From Lumbricus rubellus (lineage: Eukaryota > Annelida > Clitellata > Crassiclitellata > Lumbricidae): 64,000 nt of DNA. Shown here in pieces: positions 53,401 to 64,000 of this stretch. The notes under the pieces are model-generated. The model worked only from the letters and a program-made list of their open reading frames with translations. It was not told where the DNA came from and ran no database searches. The stretch covers positions 31,626,502-31,690,501 of the forward strand of contig OX243814.1 in the NCBI GenBank assembly GCA_945859605.1. The letters run 5' to 3'. Made by a program: the position numbers and the translations under genes. Numbering within the stretch: the stretch's first letter is position 1; each line of letters starts with the position of its first letter.

Positions 53401-56121
53401 GCTTCACCGTTCATTCATTCATTCATTCATTCATTCATTCATCCATTCATTCATCCATTCATTCATTCATTTAGAGCACTTACACAGTGTCCCTCCCTTT
53501 CAAGATATATATCTACTCAGAAGTACTCCCAAAGTTCTGATAAAGCAAAACAGTGTTGTGATGAAAAACTAAACTGTCAACAAAGCAGCTGCCATACAGT
53601 TTTTATATACACTATAACACTTACCCAAATCATGGTTAACAGAAGAAAAATGAATCAACATGCAAGCAACTAACTCTGCAAGGCCATCAAAACGATGAAC
53701 AAAGACAAATGAAAAGAACCAACAAAAGTAGCGGCAAAATAATAAACAATAAAACAGACAACAATGAGCAGACCTGCAATTCTATGTCACCACCATTCCT
53801 CATCAGCATATAGGCACCTCGGTCGCCTGCACTCTAGAAAACGGAATGGAACAAATGTCACGTGACTTAACCCTTTAATGCCGAGATGGTAGTAAATGGT
53901 ATGGGAAATCCTATACCCTCCAGCATTAAAGGGTTAAACAATGCCATCTGATGATCACACATCGGAAAGCTCTGAAGACCTGTCCATCTGTAGGCTCTGC
54001 AGTCTGCACGTCAGACCATGGACTTAAAGCTCGATTTTTGATACAGCTCATCATATGAAAAGGGCAAACCACACACTAATTAAAACATGTCCTGTAAGCC
54101 GACAGTCAAGACTAGAGACCATCGCCAATTCCTGTTGACATCTACCATTCTACCACTAATTTCAAAGCCCAACTGGCAAAATGGAATTTTCAACCCAGTT
54201 TTGATAATTATAAGATGTGGCAAGTTCTGTTGACATAAACCACTAATTTCAAAGCCGAAACTGTCAACATTAAATTTTCAACCCTGTTTCGATAAGATTT
54301 GGCTTTCTAAAGCGCATTACCATTTCAGACATAACTAAATTTTTTATTCAGTCAGTAACCAAACCTATGAGGCAGTCACCACTAGCACAGTATTATAGTG
54401 GTAACGGCCAATTTTTGTCAGAATTTAACTGCATAGAAAAAATGTAAGCTGTGATTAAAAAATCACATTCAAATGTTCATCTTATGACCACCTGGCACAG
54501 GTAATATGTTTTTAATCTTGACTGTCCAATTTTGTCCATTTGAATGCATAAAATTAATGCATTTCATGCAGAATGGAAAATAAGTAAAACAGTTCAACTG
54601 AAGCAAGATCAAATGCATCCAGCATGGGTTTTTTAAAATACAGACTATGAAAATTTCAAAGAAATTTATGACACAATCAAAGATCACTTAATTATAACCA
54701 AAGAAAAACCAAGACTAGAATTAATTATGAACACCAAAACAGAAATAACTTTTTTAAACAAGCTATTAAATAGGTTATCAGACAAACACACAAATTAAAG
54801 CATGCAATCATTTTCACAAACTTATAACTTAAAAGCTACTGAGCTTGCATTAGAAAATAATTACAATACGACCCTCTAACAGTCACAATTTAATATATCA
54901 ATAATATGACACAAAAAGCATTAAAAACTAAACGAGTAAAAATGCTTCACATGAATTTCCTAACCTCCAATAAAATATGATCATTACTGTTGCCAACATC
55001 TTAAGAAATTTAGAATCATGTTTTTCATTGTTTTACACAAGATAGTCTTATGTCTGAACTAAAGAAGCGACACAATTTTAAATAACTACTTCTTTAAATG
55101 ATAATATAGAACTGAGAATGACTAAGTCAATAGTAAAATTACTACTTTAGTTGTTCCCTATTTATATCAAAAGTCAAGTTTAGCATGACGAATAATAACA
55201 GTAGACCTAATTTTGTTGTAATTAATTCAAACCGACATGAGTACAGCACAATTACAAGTCACAGTATGAACTGATGACCACAAGTTATGAAAGGAGTCAA
55301 ATTTAACTGTATGGCAGCCATGCAGGGCGACAACCTGCCCTACCACTCATTTTTTAAATGCCATATGAAAGGCTAATTTGGTCTTTGGGAGGTAGTGGGT
55401 TACACAGGGCTGTTTTAAAGAAATTTTTAGAACTGCACAACTCCTTTCCCATGCATCCTCCATTGTAAATTACTTCCAATCGGAGGACAATGACCATTTT
55501 TTGCTAGTTTTAACTAGACAGAAGTGCTTCTTCAACTGCACAAATCCATTTAGAACTGCACGTTTTGTGTACAACTGCACGTTAAAAAAAGCCCTGAGTG
55601 GTTATCGATACCGCATCCATACCAAACTTCCACTCTACATGTCAGAGTATCCAAAAAAAAATCCCTCCCCGATAATTACTATCAAGAACTTAACATAATT
55701 ATGCTGCTAAAATAGTTCACTAGTTATGATGGAGATCGTACCGAATGTCTGCGCTTATGTTCGTAGTGTAGGTACGCTGGTTTACCGAAGAGCAGCCAAG
55801 GGACACAGAGCATGCAAACAACGAGCAGGAATTTCTGAACACCTTCCTGCAATCAAAACAAACAGATCTATAATTCAATCCATCATGCTGAAGACAGTGC
55901 TCAGCGACATTTCAGTGGAATAAACTTCCAGACTTTATTCGCAAATAATCTTCTTTATCGTTCTTCAAGAAAAACCTTTTAAAGACTTATTTGCTTCAGA
56001 TTGATTACGAATAGATTTTCCTGTTTTAAGCACTTTCAACTTGGCCAAAGTATGACCGACATATTTTTATTTTATTTTATTTATACTCGATCGCTTACGG
56101 GGCATCATTAATCTTCATAAC

Positions 56122-56156
<35 letters not shown>

Positions 56157-59100
56157 CGAATATCCATAAAGAGAGTTCAATCAGTTCGTGATATGCATTT
56201 CCGCTACCTGTTGTTTTAGTCAACTGTCGAGTTCTGTGGACTTGTATGAGCTATGCCAACATTCAATTCACAAACAGATAAACAGAGTTCACCATCAGCA
56301 CTAATTCATGCAAGTGAACTCTGCTGCTCATGACACAGTCCACACAAACACACACAAATTGTTTGAGTTGTTAAGTTTACTGATTAGGAAATTAGCAATG
56401 ATTGTTAATTATACAGCGATGTTCTTGCAAAATTAACTCCGACCTACCTGGCCTGTATAAAGAGGAGGACAGGGTCCACTTCTGTCGTACTGCATCAGGA
56501 ACATATTGATAAGACCTACATTGAAACAGATAATTATTCATATTTGATATGGATCAGTTAAATTGTTGTATCATCACATTGCATCTGTAGATTCATGTAG
56601 TGCAGTGCTGCCCAACCTTTTTACACCGTGGGACAACGAAAAACTTTTATGGGAGCCGAGGGCATTACGCATCCAATTTACTCTGTACATCTGCATACGG
56701 TTATGTACACAGATCTGAGGAACCACATGCTGGGATATTCTGAAGGATGTTCTGCTACTTGGATTGCTGTGACAGCTTGGTGTAACAATAATAATAATAA
56801 CTACGACAATTTATATGGCGCCGTAACACAGCCAAGCCGTTACAAGGGTGCTTAAACCTTAGCACCATGCAAGAACTAGGCAGGAGTTCTATGGTGAGGT
56901 AAAATAAATGCTTGTTCGCTCTTGCCTTAACATTTCTCCATGGCTGGCCCTGCAACCTGGAATGAGCGCCCTTTTATTCTTCGTCAAATACCTATTGGTC
57001 TTTATGCTTCATTTCTTGCTGTTCTTAAGACTGTCTTATTCGACCGGGGTTGGACTGGGAGCGCTCCTGAGTAGTTACTTTGAAGAGGTGCTGTATCAAA
57101 CTGCTAGTAAATAATTTTGCGATGAGCATCAACCGTACCGATGAGTAGACTGGGCGCACATCTGGAGAGCGACGCATCGTACGCAATCCACTTGTAGAAG
57201 ATGAGAATGACGAGATAACCGAAGATGCAGAAGAGGAAAATCATTTCCGGAATGAATTGACAGTAGATGTTGATGCGCTCGTTGAAGTATCTACCAACAG
57301 CAAAACAAACACAACGACTGTATAGAGCACAAACGTGTTATGAACTCTCTAAATCGCATTGGACATATCACGTTTGTCCTCTATACAGTCGACATGTGAA
57401 TGCTGCGTGTCACGCTAAAAACAAACCAGTGCAGTGGTGTAGTGGTGGCGTCCTTGCCTTGGAGTTGGAAGGTCCGACGTTCGAATCCACCTCACCGCGT
57501 AAGGACATTGGGCAAGTCCTTCACTCGCAATTGCTCAGCGCTTCGGTGTGAAACTCCGATGCAGTGTCTGCTTTGCATTTGGGAGCGCCTCTGAGTAGTG
57601 AGAGAGAGCTTGAAGGGGCGTTACAACAAGTGCACATACAAACAAACAAGAATCGCATTTATTCATTCATTCATTCAATAACTTGTATACAGACTCCAAC
57701 TACAATGGACAGCTAAAAAGACAAATGAATTGTCTTGAGATTGCTGCTGGCGTCGAGAGGAGTCTTATAAAATATGTTAAGGAAAGGAAGCTGGCGTACA
57801 ATGGACTGAAGGGAGTTGTTTGGATAATTCAAGGCACAACAACAGGATCACGTGCACGACCAAAAACAAATTGGATGGATAACATCAGAACGTGGCCAAC
57901 CCACATCGAGGACAGGACATACTGACTGAAGGACATACTGACTGAGGACAGGACATTGTTATCCTCACATTACTTTTGCTGTTTATTTTCAAAATGCATT
58001 GACATGTAACTGGGTGCGGTGTGTCACCCTGGTTTGTCTCAATTAACCCTCATCCGAACAAGCGAAAATCCAACTTAATATGAACAAGGGGGGGTCTGGC
58101 CAGACCCCCCGTTTTAATGTAGGTTTTTCATAGGTAATAGTGCTTTTTATATGCCAATTTTGTAGGATGATGTCAGAATGACTAAAAACAACAATGTATT
58201 AGTCTCTCTATGCAACATAAATCATTTTTAAGATGCATTTTAGACTACATGTCTAGTAACATTAATTGCGACGGTTTGTCATACCTGTTTCATGGACTCA
58301 ATAACTGTCTATCTATAAAATTTGGAAAATCAAATAAAGAAATCATAACTATAGTAATATTAGTATTAAATGCTGTTAAATTCAAAGTCAGTATGACTAT
58401 TTTATATAAAATATCTATAAAAAATTAATGGAATATGCCTTCACCTAAAATTGTAAACAATAAACATGTATCATAGTCCGGGTTTGTATGTCAAATGATG
58501 ATGTCTCTCATCTCATTGGTTAGGAAACTGTCAAAACTATCTTGAATATTCTCATATAATGTGTCCGTATTCTTTTATTCCACATTTTTTGCTTAGCCTA
58601 CTACATTGTGCACCAGAGCACATCCTTTTGGCAATACATTTGGCTGCCAAACATATCCGGATCTTTACTTGTATTCAGGTCTCTCGGCTTCATCAGTATC
58701 AACAGTTTTTCATCATCATCTTCACTATTAAGTCCAGTCTCATCATCATGTTCATCATCATCTTCAATTTCAACAGTTTTTATCATAAGAAACACCTGAA
58801 GTTTGTTATTCAGGCATTGATATATTTTCACGTTCACATTCTTTGTTATTGCTCTTATTGTCGAAACTGTCAACATTATACAGTATCCATCAGTATTATA
58901 TTCAGTATCTCCTTATCTCTCAACCGATTTGGTCGCTTAGACGTGCTAATTGTAGCTCATCCATATAGGAACAAAGTCATAAAAGCAATTTGAGAAACTA
59001 TCACTTTTAAAAAAGTTATGCACCAAATATATGAAGGGGGGTCTGGCCAGACCCCCCCTTGTTCGGATTAGGGTTAAACGAAGATTATATATAGGACATA

Positions 59101-62100
59101 TTGACAAAACATCATGCACTGCGCTGGCCTTGGAAGAGAAATACAGTTCTCATCCATTCATGTAAAGAAACTGAAAATACGAAGTCGCTGTTCATTACCT
59201 GTGATTCTGAAGGCTGAGTATGACACCAAAGAACATCTGACTAACACCAAAGATTATGGAAATTTTCATCTTGAAAGAGTTCAGAAACGTTATCTTGTTT
59301 GATGCCAACTGCCAAACCTGAAATCGAGAAAGACCAGACAAAAGAAGATAAACAAACCTTTCAAGATGTCAGTCAGCTGCCTCTAAGAATATAATTGATT
59401 CCCTACTGAAGCTCATTCTTCAGCTACTACTTAAGCTCATGTTATGCCTGAATAGTGAATACTCATATGAAAACCTGTCTCTTTCTGTTTGTTTCTGCTT
59501 CTCTCTCTGTGTCTGTCTGTGTGAAAGTTTGAAAAACACAGCAATTTTAGCGTGAAACCAATAGAAGCTCTGTTCTAGGTCACTCTACAAGCCAGACCGG
59601 TCACAGTTGGTTTTATGATCATCTTCTCATTACCTTGACAGCTGAAGCAGTTCTGGCAAAGCAGAACTATTACAGTTTTACTGGATACAAATAGCAGCAG
59701 CATAGAAATTTGCTTCATAAAGTAATTCAATGGCAAAGATTTCAGTTAATTTAAATGATCAGCTTATTATAACAATAACAATAACAATAAGATGAGTAGG
59801 GCCTTTCCAGACTTTGATTTTTATATTAGGCGTTAGTGAAGTCACTGAGGGATCCTGTATACCGCGGGGCAAAAAAACTCCCCAAAACCCAATAATAATA
59901 ATAATAGTAGTAATAATACTCAATAATAATAATCACTTCTACTAATGTTGCGGAGGACGAGGCCTGATTTTCCAGATATTTAAATAACCTTTTTGAAATC
60001 CCGAGGGATCTAAGGAACCTCTGGTGAAAACAATAATAATAACAATAATTATAATAATGGTCTTCCCTGATCAATCACAACTTATTAAAATATTTTTGCA
60101 TACTGACCGGATCCATTCCCACAAAATACGGAACGCCGTCGTAGTTGGTGGCATTGGGATCATGAGTGTTTGGATTTAGCACTACATAATGGCTCTCTAT
60201 AGGTTTCTTTGGCCTGAAAGAATTAAAACATTCAAACTAAAAACCAAAACCCAAAGTACCGGTACATCAAGCACAACTGTATTTCTGCTTCATAATTATT
60301 GCTGTCAGACGATAAAATGTGTGTCTCCATTTCAGGGCACAAAAGTTGCCACAGGTCTGTGCATCTTAAGCCTGAATAAGAAGAATTTTCAAGACCTTTT
60401 AAGGTTTCTTGGCAAGTCTAGTTTAGCTAATCCAGTACATAACAAACTTTCGCATAGACAAACTCAGTTTTTGCCTAATGATGCTGGTCTTGTCACTAAA
60501 ATGCTGGCAATAAAAAGTAGTTTTTGACAAACAAGTCAAACATACATGCATTTTAAATGTGAACCGAACGAGAATGCTATAAAAGTTATCGTCTACTGGT
60601 GATACGATCAATGACATTGCAGACAGCAAACCACATCAATGACCTTTAATCTATACAAAAATTGCAAAGTAATTCTGAAGATACTTCTAGCCAAACTTAC
60701 AGATTTTCATTCCATGCTGAGCCGAACACGTTAAACGGTTTTGAAAAGAAGTCATTGTACAGAAATCCGGCGTAAATTGAGAATGCTCCCATCATTAAGA
60801 TAATGTAACGTCCTCCGAAGAAGATAGTCCATATCTGAAATCACGAACCAAACAAATCCATTAAACAGATTGAAATAGCAGGTGACATATAAGGGTGATA
60901 CAAGGTGTCTTCGCTTACTTTCAAACTTAGAAAATGCAGAATGATCACAAGTTATTACAAGAGTCGAATCTAAACGCTGGCAGCCAACAGCGTGCCCATC
61001 AAGTATTACTACTCATTTTACCAATGCCATCTGCTGACTGGAAGGTTGAGTGGACCTTTGGGATGGTGGCGGGAATCAAACCCACGTCCGTGCTCTCTTT
61101 GTGCACGAGTGTTAACCATTAACCTAAAAAACCCTTCCCAAGGGTTGAGGAAATATTCAAACAATTTTAAAAAACAGCGTAAATAGCTAGTTTATACTAG
61201 CAATTTATAGGCTGCTAGTAAAATGCTATAGCTACCAACTTTATAGTAAAATCAACAAGAAAGAATTGATCCGATTCTAATATTGGCATGATTACGTTGA
61301 TTAGCCACAGCAAAATGAATATTGTGCATGTCAACAGTTTTATAACACATCGCATGGTTTTATTATTTATCACATCTAGAGAGTAACATATTTCTCAACG
61401 TGTCTGCCTTCTATAAATGATGTTGAAACTTTAAACAGTAAACAAATCTGTGAGGAAAGCAAAAAAAATGCATGATGAAACTGAGATGGAGTCTTACATC
61501 GATATCAATCTTCAATTGGATCAGTCGCTTTTCGAACAACACCATCAGAAGACCAACCATGAACATGATAAATCCATGTCCAGCATCACCAAACATCATT
61601 GAAAACAGGAATGGAAAGCTGACGATGGTGAACAACGCTGAAACGAAGACAATTTGAAACGTCTCATCGTTATAACCGAAACACATATATGCAGCGGCAA
61701 TACAGCAACAATTCTCTTCAATCAAGAAATCATCAAAACAAATTAATTTGTTCAAATTAATAAACAAATTATTTCTTTTATAATTACCTATATAAACAAA
61801 TACAAATTATTATATAATATATAATTATATATTTTTATAATTATTATATAAAAATTTAATTATTTTTTATATTTTTCATTTCTCTACGCTTAAACTCTAT
61901 TCAACCACGGTCATGAATCCTAGTCAGAAGAAAAATGCAGTAATTTGAAATTGGCTGAATGTATGTGATTATTAGACAAATACTGTTATTGGATTAAGCA
62001 TTTTAACTGTGGCTGCATGTAGACCTTGTGAGGTATTTCTTAACACATTGACCGCCTACACGCCATGTTAAACGACTGGCTGTACTACGAGTTAACTCAT

Positions 62101-64000
62101 AGTACGTGTTAAGATAGTTGCTAACTAGCTATCAGCCCAAGGGGTGCCAGCCACAAAGTGCAATCATGTGGTGTAGCCATCATCATTCTCCAACCTTAGT
62201 GTTTACAATACACAAGTACGTATCACAAACTACAGACTATCATCAATCATGCCTGCAAGACCCTGTCACTGCACAATGCACATGTGAAGTGTAATTCATC
62301 TGCAGACAAACTTATTTAAACATGACAGGAATCATGCTAGCGTGCCTTCAACTCATTGTTATTGTTAGTCCTGAGGTGCTGTTAACAACTAAACAACAAA
62401 GCAACTTTCAGTACCTCAAAAATGAGAGGTTAAAATTTGTGCCATATTTTATGGACTATTATAAGTCTTGGTTTTTTTGCAGATGAGTCACAGGTAGCAT
62501 AGATCTTATAAAAAGATTCTGAACTGATTAGTGTGAAATATCTAACTGCAGTGTCGTCAGTTTTTGAATCTTTTGATACATTAAGCCACTGATAGGCAAA
62601 TCAAAATATAGAAACACAAACTTAATGTAAATTCAGAAAAACTGCATAGGCTTTAATCATTTAATCTAAAAATAACTTTAAAAAATGCCATAAATAACAC
62701 AAAAAAACGTTGAAATTTTTGATTTAAAAAGTGAAAAATTTCATTTTAGCAAAAAATTCTATATTCAGCAAGTAGTTGCCAATAATGGTCAAACATATTT
62801 ACTGCCACTTACAACGTACACAGTTAATGGCATTTGACTGTCTATGTATTGGTTTTTCTATAGCTGCCTAAGTTCAACACGACCAATGTATTGAGTTGAA
62901 AAACATTTTGCTGGTTTGTGCCACTGTGCTTTATAAAAAAATTACATATAATCTAAAAATAAGGTAAATTGATTGCAGGTTCTCAGTAAGACTCCAACTT
63001 GAGCAATTTTCTAACTATCATAATCAGAGCTTGGAAGGAGAGGATTTCACGAATAATTAAAAATGTCCTCTTTCAGTTCCTACATCTGTAAGAATGGCTA
63101 AAAAAAATTAATCGCAAATGTGTCACCTGGGTTGACTTCTCTGTAAGTGGCCACTCCGTAGGCATCAACAATGTCCTGAAAAGCGCTCGTGAACTTATTT
63201 GTCTGATGATATGTCGGCGGCGGCTCCTTTGTCTCCATTCGGTTTAAGATGGCAGCTGAAGCAGAACTACCACTCTTGTTCTGTTCAAATACAAACATTG
63301 ATGAGCACCATGAATTAACTTTTCACACATTTTCACCACTGCCTCCACATTCTCAGCTTGTTTCAGTATTATCAATAACATTTCAATTAGCAGTAGTAAT
63401 AATAAGTTATAACATTGCAAATCTGCTACAGAACTACCATAAACAAATGCAGTATTAATATAAATTTATAACTATGAATTCGACCTAAAAAATCGTAATA
63501 TTCACATCAAATTTAAAACTATGATGGAATTAACCCCCAAAATCATATCAGGGCTTAGTGTCATTATACTGGCTCAATCAAGCGATATAAATCACTCAGG
63601 CAGATATTGTGGGGCGCGGTGGTCTAGTGGTGGCGTCGTTGCCTTAGAGCCGGAAGGTCCGAGGTTCGAATCCACCCCCCCCCCCCCACGTAAGGACCTT
63701 GGGCAAGTCCTTCACTTACAATTGCTCAGCGCTTCGGCGTGAAACTCCGATGCAGTGTCCGCTCTGCATCGGGAGCGCCTCTGAGTAGAGAGAGCTTGAA
63801 GGGGCGCTATAACAAGTGCACATACATACATACATACATATCTATAGTAATATTTAAACAGCAAAGTGTCTCTTAGCCAAAACATCTAAAAGAAAACCAG
63901 CTGCTGCTTGATAAAAAAATACACACTGTTCCCCTGCGTAGAGCGTGCTGTATCTGGTCGAGCTGTGCGACAGGGCACCAGCATTCGCCTATGAGGCATT
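50336..64000 (-). CDS. ATP6V0A: V-type ATPase 116-kDa subunit a, 3' part (14 exons)
   Basis: Subunit a is the membrane-integral stator of the V0 sector; it forms the proton half-channels beside the c-ring and anchors the peripheral stalk. Exons in transcript order: 64000-63927 (partial), 63280-63127, 61637-61498, 60834-60701, 60213-60108, 59317-59199, 57290-57139, 56515-56448, 55846-55742, 53833-53774, 53351-53256, 52552-52435, 51819-51642, 50438-50336. Phases agree at every join, giving 534 codons plus stop, about the last two-thirds of a normal 830-850-residue protein. Diagnostic motifs include [53 protein letters not shown] (with the essential transport Arg) and [12 protein letters not shown]. 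All donors are GT. Isoform cannot be assigned. The 5' third lies outside the window. Confidence 0.95.
50866..51496. mobile_element. TTAA-flanked element with CCCGAG hairpins
   Basis: TTAA at 50862-50865 and 51497-51500; ends CCCATTTACCGGC and GACGGCAAAGGGG are imperfect inverted repeats. The left part has three hairpins with CCCGAG/CTCGGG stems (50880-51000); the right part is an AT microsatellite (51120-51430). Confidence 0.65.
51642..51819 (-). CDS. ATP6V0A: V-ATPase a exon (penultimate)
   Basis: Acceptor tttgtctgcag, donor GTATGT. It encodes [15 protein letters not shown], a hydrophobic helix, and [18 protein letters not shown], which includes the second conserved Arg region. Confidence 0.95.
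51870..51955. repeat. 17-bp short tandem repeat
   Basis: About five copies of 'acacaaaccaattacca' in a V-ATPase intron. Confidence 0.9.
52435..52552 (-). CDS. ATP6V0A: V-ATPase a exon with the transport Arg
   Basis: Acceptor tttattgcag, donor GTATAT. It encodes [20 protein letters not shown] and [17 protein letters not shown]. The Arg of SYLRLWALS corresponds to the essential Arg735 of yeast Vph1. Confidence 0.96.
53155..53212. mobile_element. Mini hairpin element in V-ATPase intron
   Basis: Minus-orientation family copy ending ATTAAAGGG with TTAA at 53208-53211 and core 'tttcccataccatttacta'. The left end is diverged. Start and end are listed in reverse order because the core reads on the minus strand. 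Confidence 0.6.
53256..53351 (-). CDS. ATP6V0A: V-ATPase a exon, cytosolic loop
   Basis: Acceptor tttccattcag, donor GTAAGT; 96 nt, phase 0 at both ends. It encodes [20 protein letters not shown] and VVSEEKE, the acidic loop before the [10 protein letters not shown] helix. Confidence 0.9.
53405..53545 (-). repeat. (ATTC)n and LINE tail relic
   Basis: ATTCATTC run then 'gagcacttacacagtgtccc', 'tactcagaagtactccca' in minus orientation. Confidence 0.6.
53774..53833 (-). CDS. ATP6V0A: V-ATPase a micro-exon (possible cassette)
   Basis: Acceptor gttttctag, donor GTCTGC; 60 nt, phase 0 at both ends. It encodes [20 protein letters not shown]. The end GGDIELQ resembles the start SGDIRLH of the next exon. 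It can be skipped without a frame change. Confidence 0.75.
53871..53933. mobile_element. TTAA-flanked mini hairpin element
   Basis: TTAA at 53867-53870 and 53934-53937 bound CCCTTTAATGCCGAGATGG...CCTCCAGCATTAAAGGG, 34 bp upstream of the micro-exon in the transcribed direction. Confidence 0.85.
55405..55596. mobile_element. hAT-like MITE, second copy
   Basis: Ends CAGGGCTGTTTTAAAG and TTAAAAAAAGCCCTG; the interior shares 'ttctaaatggatttgtgcag'-type sequence with 29233-29426 in opposite orientation. Flanks agtgggtta and agtggtta suggest a slightly decayed target duplication. Confidence 0.8.
55742..55846 (-). CDS. ATP6V0A: V-ATPase a exon, membrane helix
   Basis: Acceptor ttgattgcag, donor GTACGA; 105 nt, phase 0 at both ends. 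It encodes [20 protein letters not shown] then [15 protein letters not shown], the conserved helix plus basic loop. Confidence 0.93.
56448..56515 (-). CDS. ATP6V0A: V-ATPase a short exon
   Basis: Acceptor tttcaatgtag, donor GTAGGT. It encodes [20 protein letters not shown] and GQ, the lumenal loop before the next helix. Confidence 0.92.
56900..57115 (+). mobile_element. LINE 3'-end fragment
   Basis: Encodes a LINE C-terminal tail ([20 protein letters not shown]) and ends 'gaagaggtgctgtatcaaac', matching the coding version of the shared tail. It abuts the V-ATPase exon at 57139. Confidence 0.7.
57139..57290 (-). CDS. ATP6V0A: V-ATPase a exon, membrane helix
   Basis: Acceptor tgttggtag, donor GTACGG. 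It encodes [35 protein letters not shown] and the loop ending SLLIG. Confidence 0.95.
57427..57652 (+). mobile_element. tRNA-derived SINE copy
   Basis: Box A 'gcagtggtgtagtggtggc', box B 'cgttcgaatcc', body 'gtccttcactcgcaattgct', tail 'gggagcgcctctgagtagtg' and 'cttgaaggggcgttacaaca', ending in CAAACAAA. Confidence 0.88.
58047..59073. mobile_element. TTAA-flanked transposon-like element, about 1.03 kb
   Basis: TTAA at 58043-58046 and 59074-59077. Ends CCCTCATCCGAACAAG and CTTGTTCGGATTAGGG are inverted repeats, each followed inwards by the palindrome 'gggggtctggccagaccccc'. A minus-strand ORF (58601-58876, 91 codons) has an acidic stretch [20 protein letters not shown], which could be a remnant of a piggyBac-type transposase N-terminus (weak). 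Confidence 0.75.
59199..59317 (-). CDS. ATP6V0A: V-ATPase a exon, membrane helix
   Basis: Acceptor tcgatttcag, donor GTAATG. It encodes [20 protein letters not shown] and [20 protein letters not shown], a highly conserved subunit a segment. Confidence 0.96.
60108..60213 (-). CDS. ATP6V0A: V-ATPase a exon
   Basis: Acceptor ctttcag, donor GTCAGT. It encodes [20 protein letters not shown] and [12 protein letters not shown], the lumenal loop before VWQLA. Confidence 0.94.
60701..60834 (-). CDS. ATP6V0A: V-ATPase a exon
   Basis: Acceptor tgatttcag, donor GTAAGT. It encodes [20 protein letters not shown] and [17 protein letters not shown], strongly diagnostic of the family. Confidence 0.96.
61498..61637 (-). 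CDS. ATP6V0A: V-ATPase a exon, first membrane helices
   Basis: Acceptor ttcgtttcag, donor GTAAGA. It encodes [20 protein letters not shown] and [20 protein letters not shown]. Confidence 0.96.
62044..62108. mobile_element. Mini hairpin element, copy 2 (inverted)
   Basis: TTAA at 62040-62043 and 62109-62112; ACACATTGACCGCC start and shared interior 'gactggctgtactacgagtt' in opposite orientation to 8095-8168. The right end is shortened. Confidence 0.75.
62113..63126. other. V-ATPase intron, no feature seen
   Basis: AT-rich intron sequence between exons at 61637 and 63127 with no repeat or ORF that I can classify. Confidence 0.5.
63127..63280 (-). CDS. ATP6V0A: V-ATPase a exon
   Basis: Acceptor tttgaacag, donor GTGACA. 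It encodes [35 protein letters not shown] and [16 protein letters not shown]. Confidence 0.96.
63611..63840 (+). mobile_element. tRNA-derived SINE, best-preserved copy
   Basis: Box A 'gcggtggtctagtggtggc', box B 'aggttcgaatcc', body 'cttgggcaagtccttcactt', tail 'gggagcgcctctgagtagag' and 'cttgaaggggcgctataaca', ending CATACATA. A C-rich tract interrupts it after box B. Confidence 0.9.
63927..64000 (-). CDS. ATP6V0A: V-ATPase a exon, cut by window end
   Basis: Encodes [20 protein letters not shown] then RRGT; donor GTGTGT. This is the end of the soluble N-terminal domain; the remaining exons lie outside the window. Confidence 0.93.

Noticed and set aside
56602..56780. Another hAT MITE starting 'cagtgctgcccaacc'
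   Set aside because: The left end resembles hAT termini but I could not find a matching inverted end or target duplication.
63611..63840. tRNA gene
   Set aside because: Internal promoter boxes are present, but the sequence continues into a conserved non-tRNA body and LINE tail and recurs as dispersed copies, so it is a SINE.

Overview
The window is AT-rich animal genomic DNA carrying spliced genes with short exons and long, repeat-filled introns. The main gene is a classic cadherin of the invertebrate type: a long cadherin-repeat array followed by EGF and laminin-G domains, one membrane span and a catenin-binding tail. Together with the SINEs, LINE relics and small DNA transposons, this suggests an invertebrate metazoan, probably marine. 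The phylum cannot be fixed from the sequence alone.

Region 4306-39590 (+ strand) holds the 3' part of the cadherin gene. I assembled 32 exons whose phases join without a break, giving 7128 nt (2375 codons plus stop). They encode the end of one cadherin repeat and about twelve more, then the membrane-proximal non-chordate cadherin region, EGF, LamG, EGF, LamG, two further EGF-like units, a transmembrane helix, a p120-type juxtamembrane motif and the start of a beta-catenin-binding motif. The 5' end lies outside the window. Three of the 31 introns appear to begin with GC instead of GT. The splice sites of exons 12 and 15 have been amplified into tandem arrays. The terminal exon lies in a 463-bp tandem duplication.

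Region 39591-46500 is intergenic. It includes a roughly 3.1-kb element with imperfect terminal inverted repeats that carries a minus-strand ORF, and a foldback element. A short proline/methionine/tyrosine-rich ORF (46596-47249, +) follows a good splice acceptor and is likely the last exon of an unrecognised gene.

Region 50336-64000 (- strand) holds the 3' part of a V-type ATPase 116-kDa subunit a gene: 14 exons, 534 codons to the stop, with the 5' end beyond the window. It converges on the cadherin. The two genes have no obvious functional link: one is an adhesion receptor, the other part of the membrane sector of the vacuolar proton pump.

The rest is repeats. There is a tRNA-derived SINE family whose 3' tail matches the 3' end of a LINE family also present here, many tiny TTAA-flanked hairpin elements, hAT-like MITEs (two with clear 8-bp target duplications), and large micro- and minisatellites: ATGT about 750 bp, CCTT about 270 bp, and 22-, 26- and 36-bp units. 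All exon borders were read by eye from splice signals, phase and domain continuity, with no transcript or alignment support.
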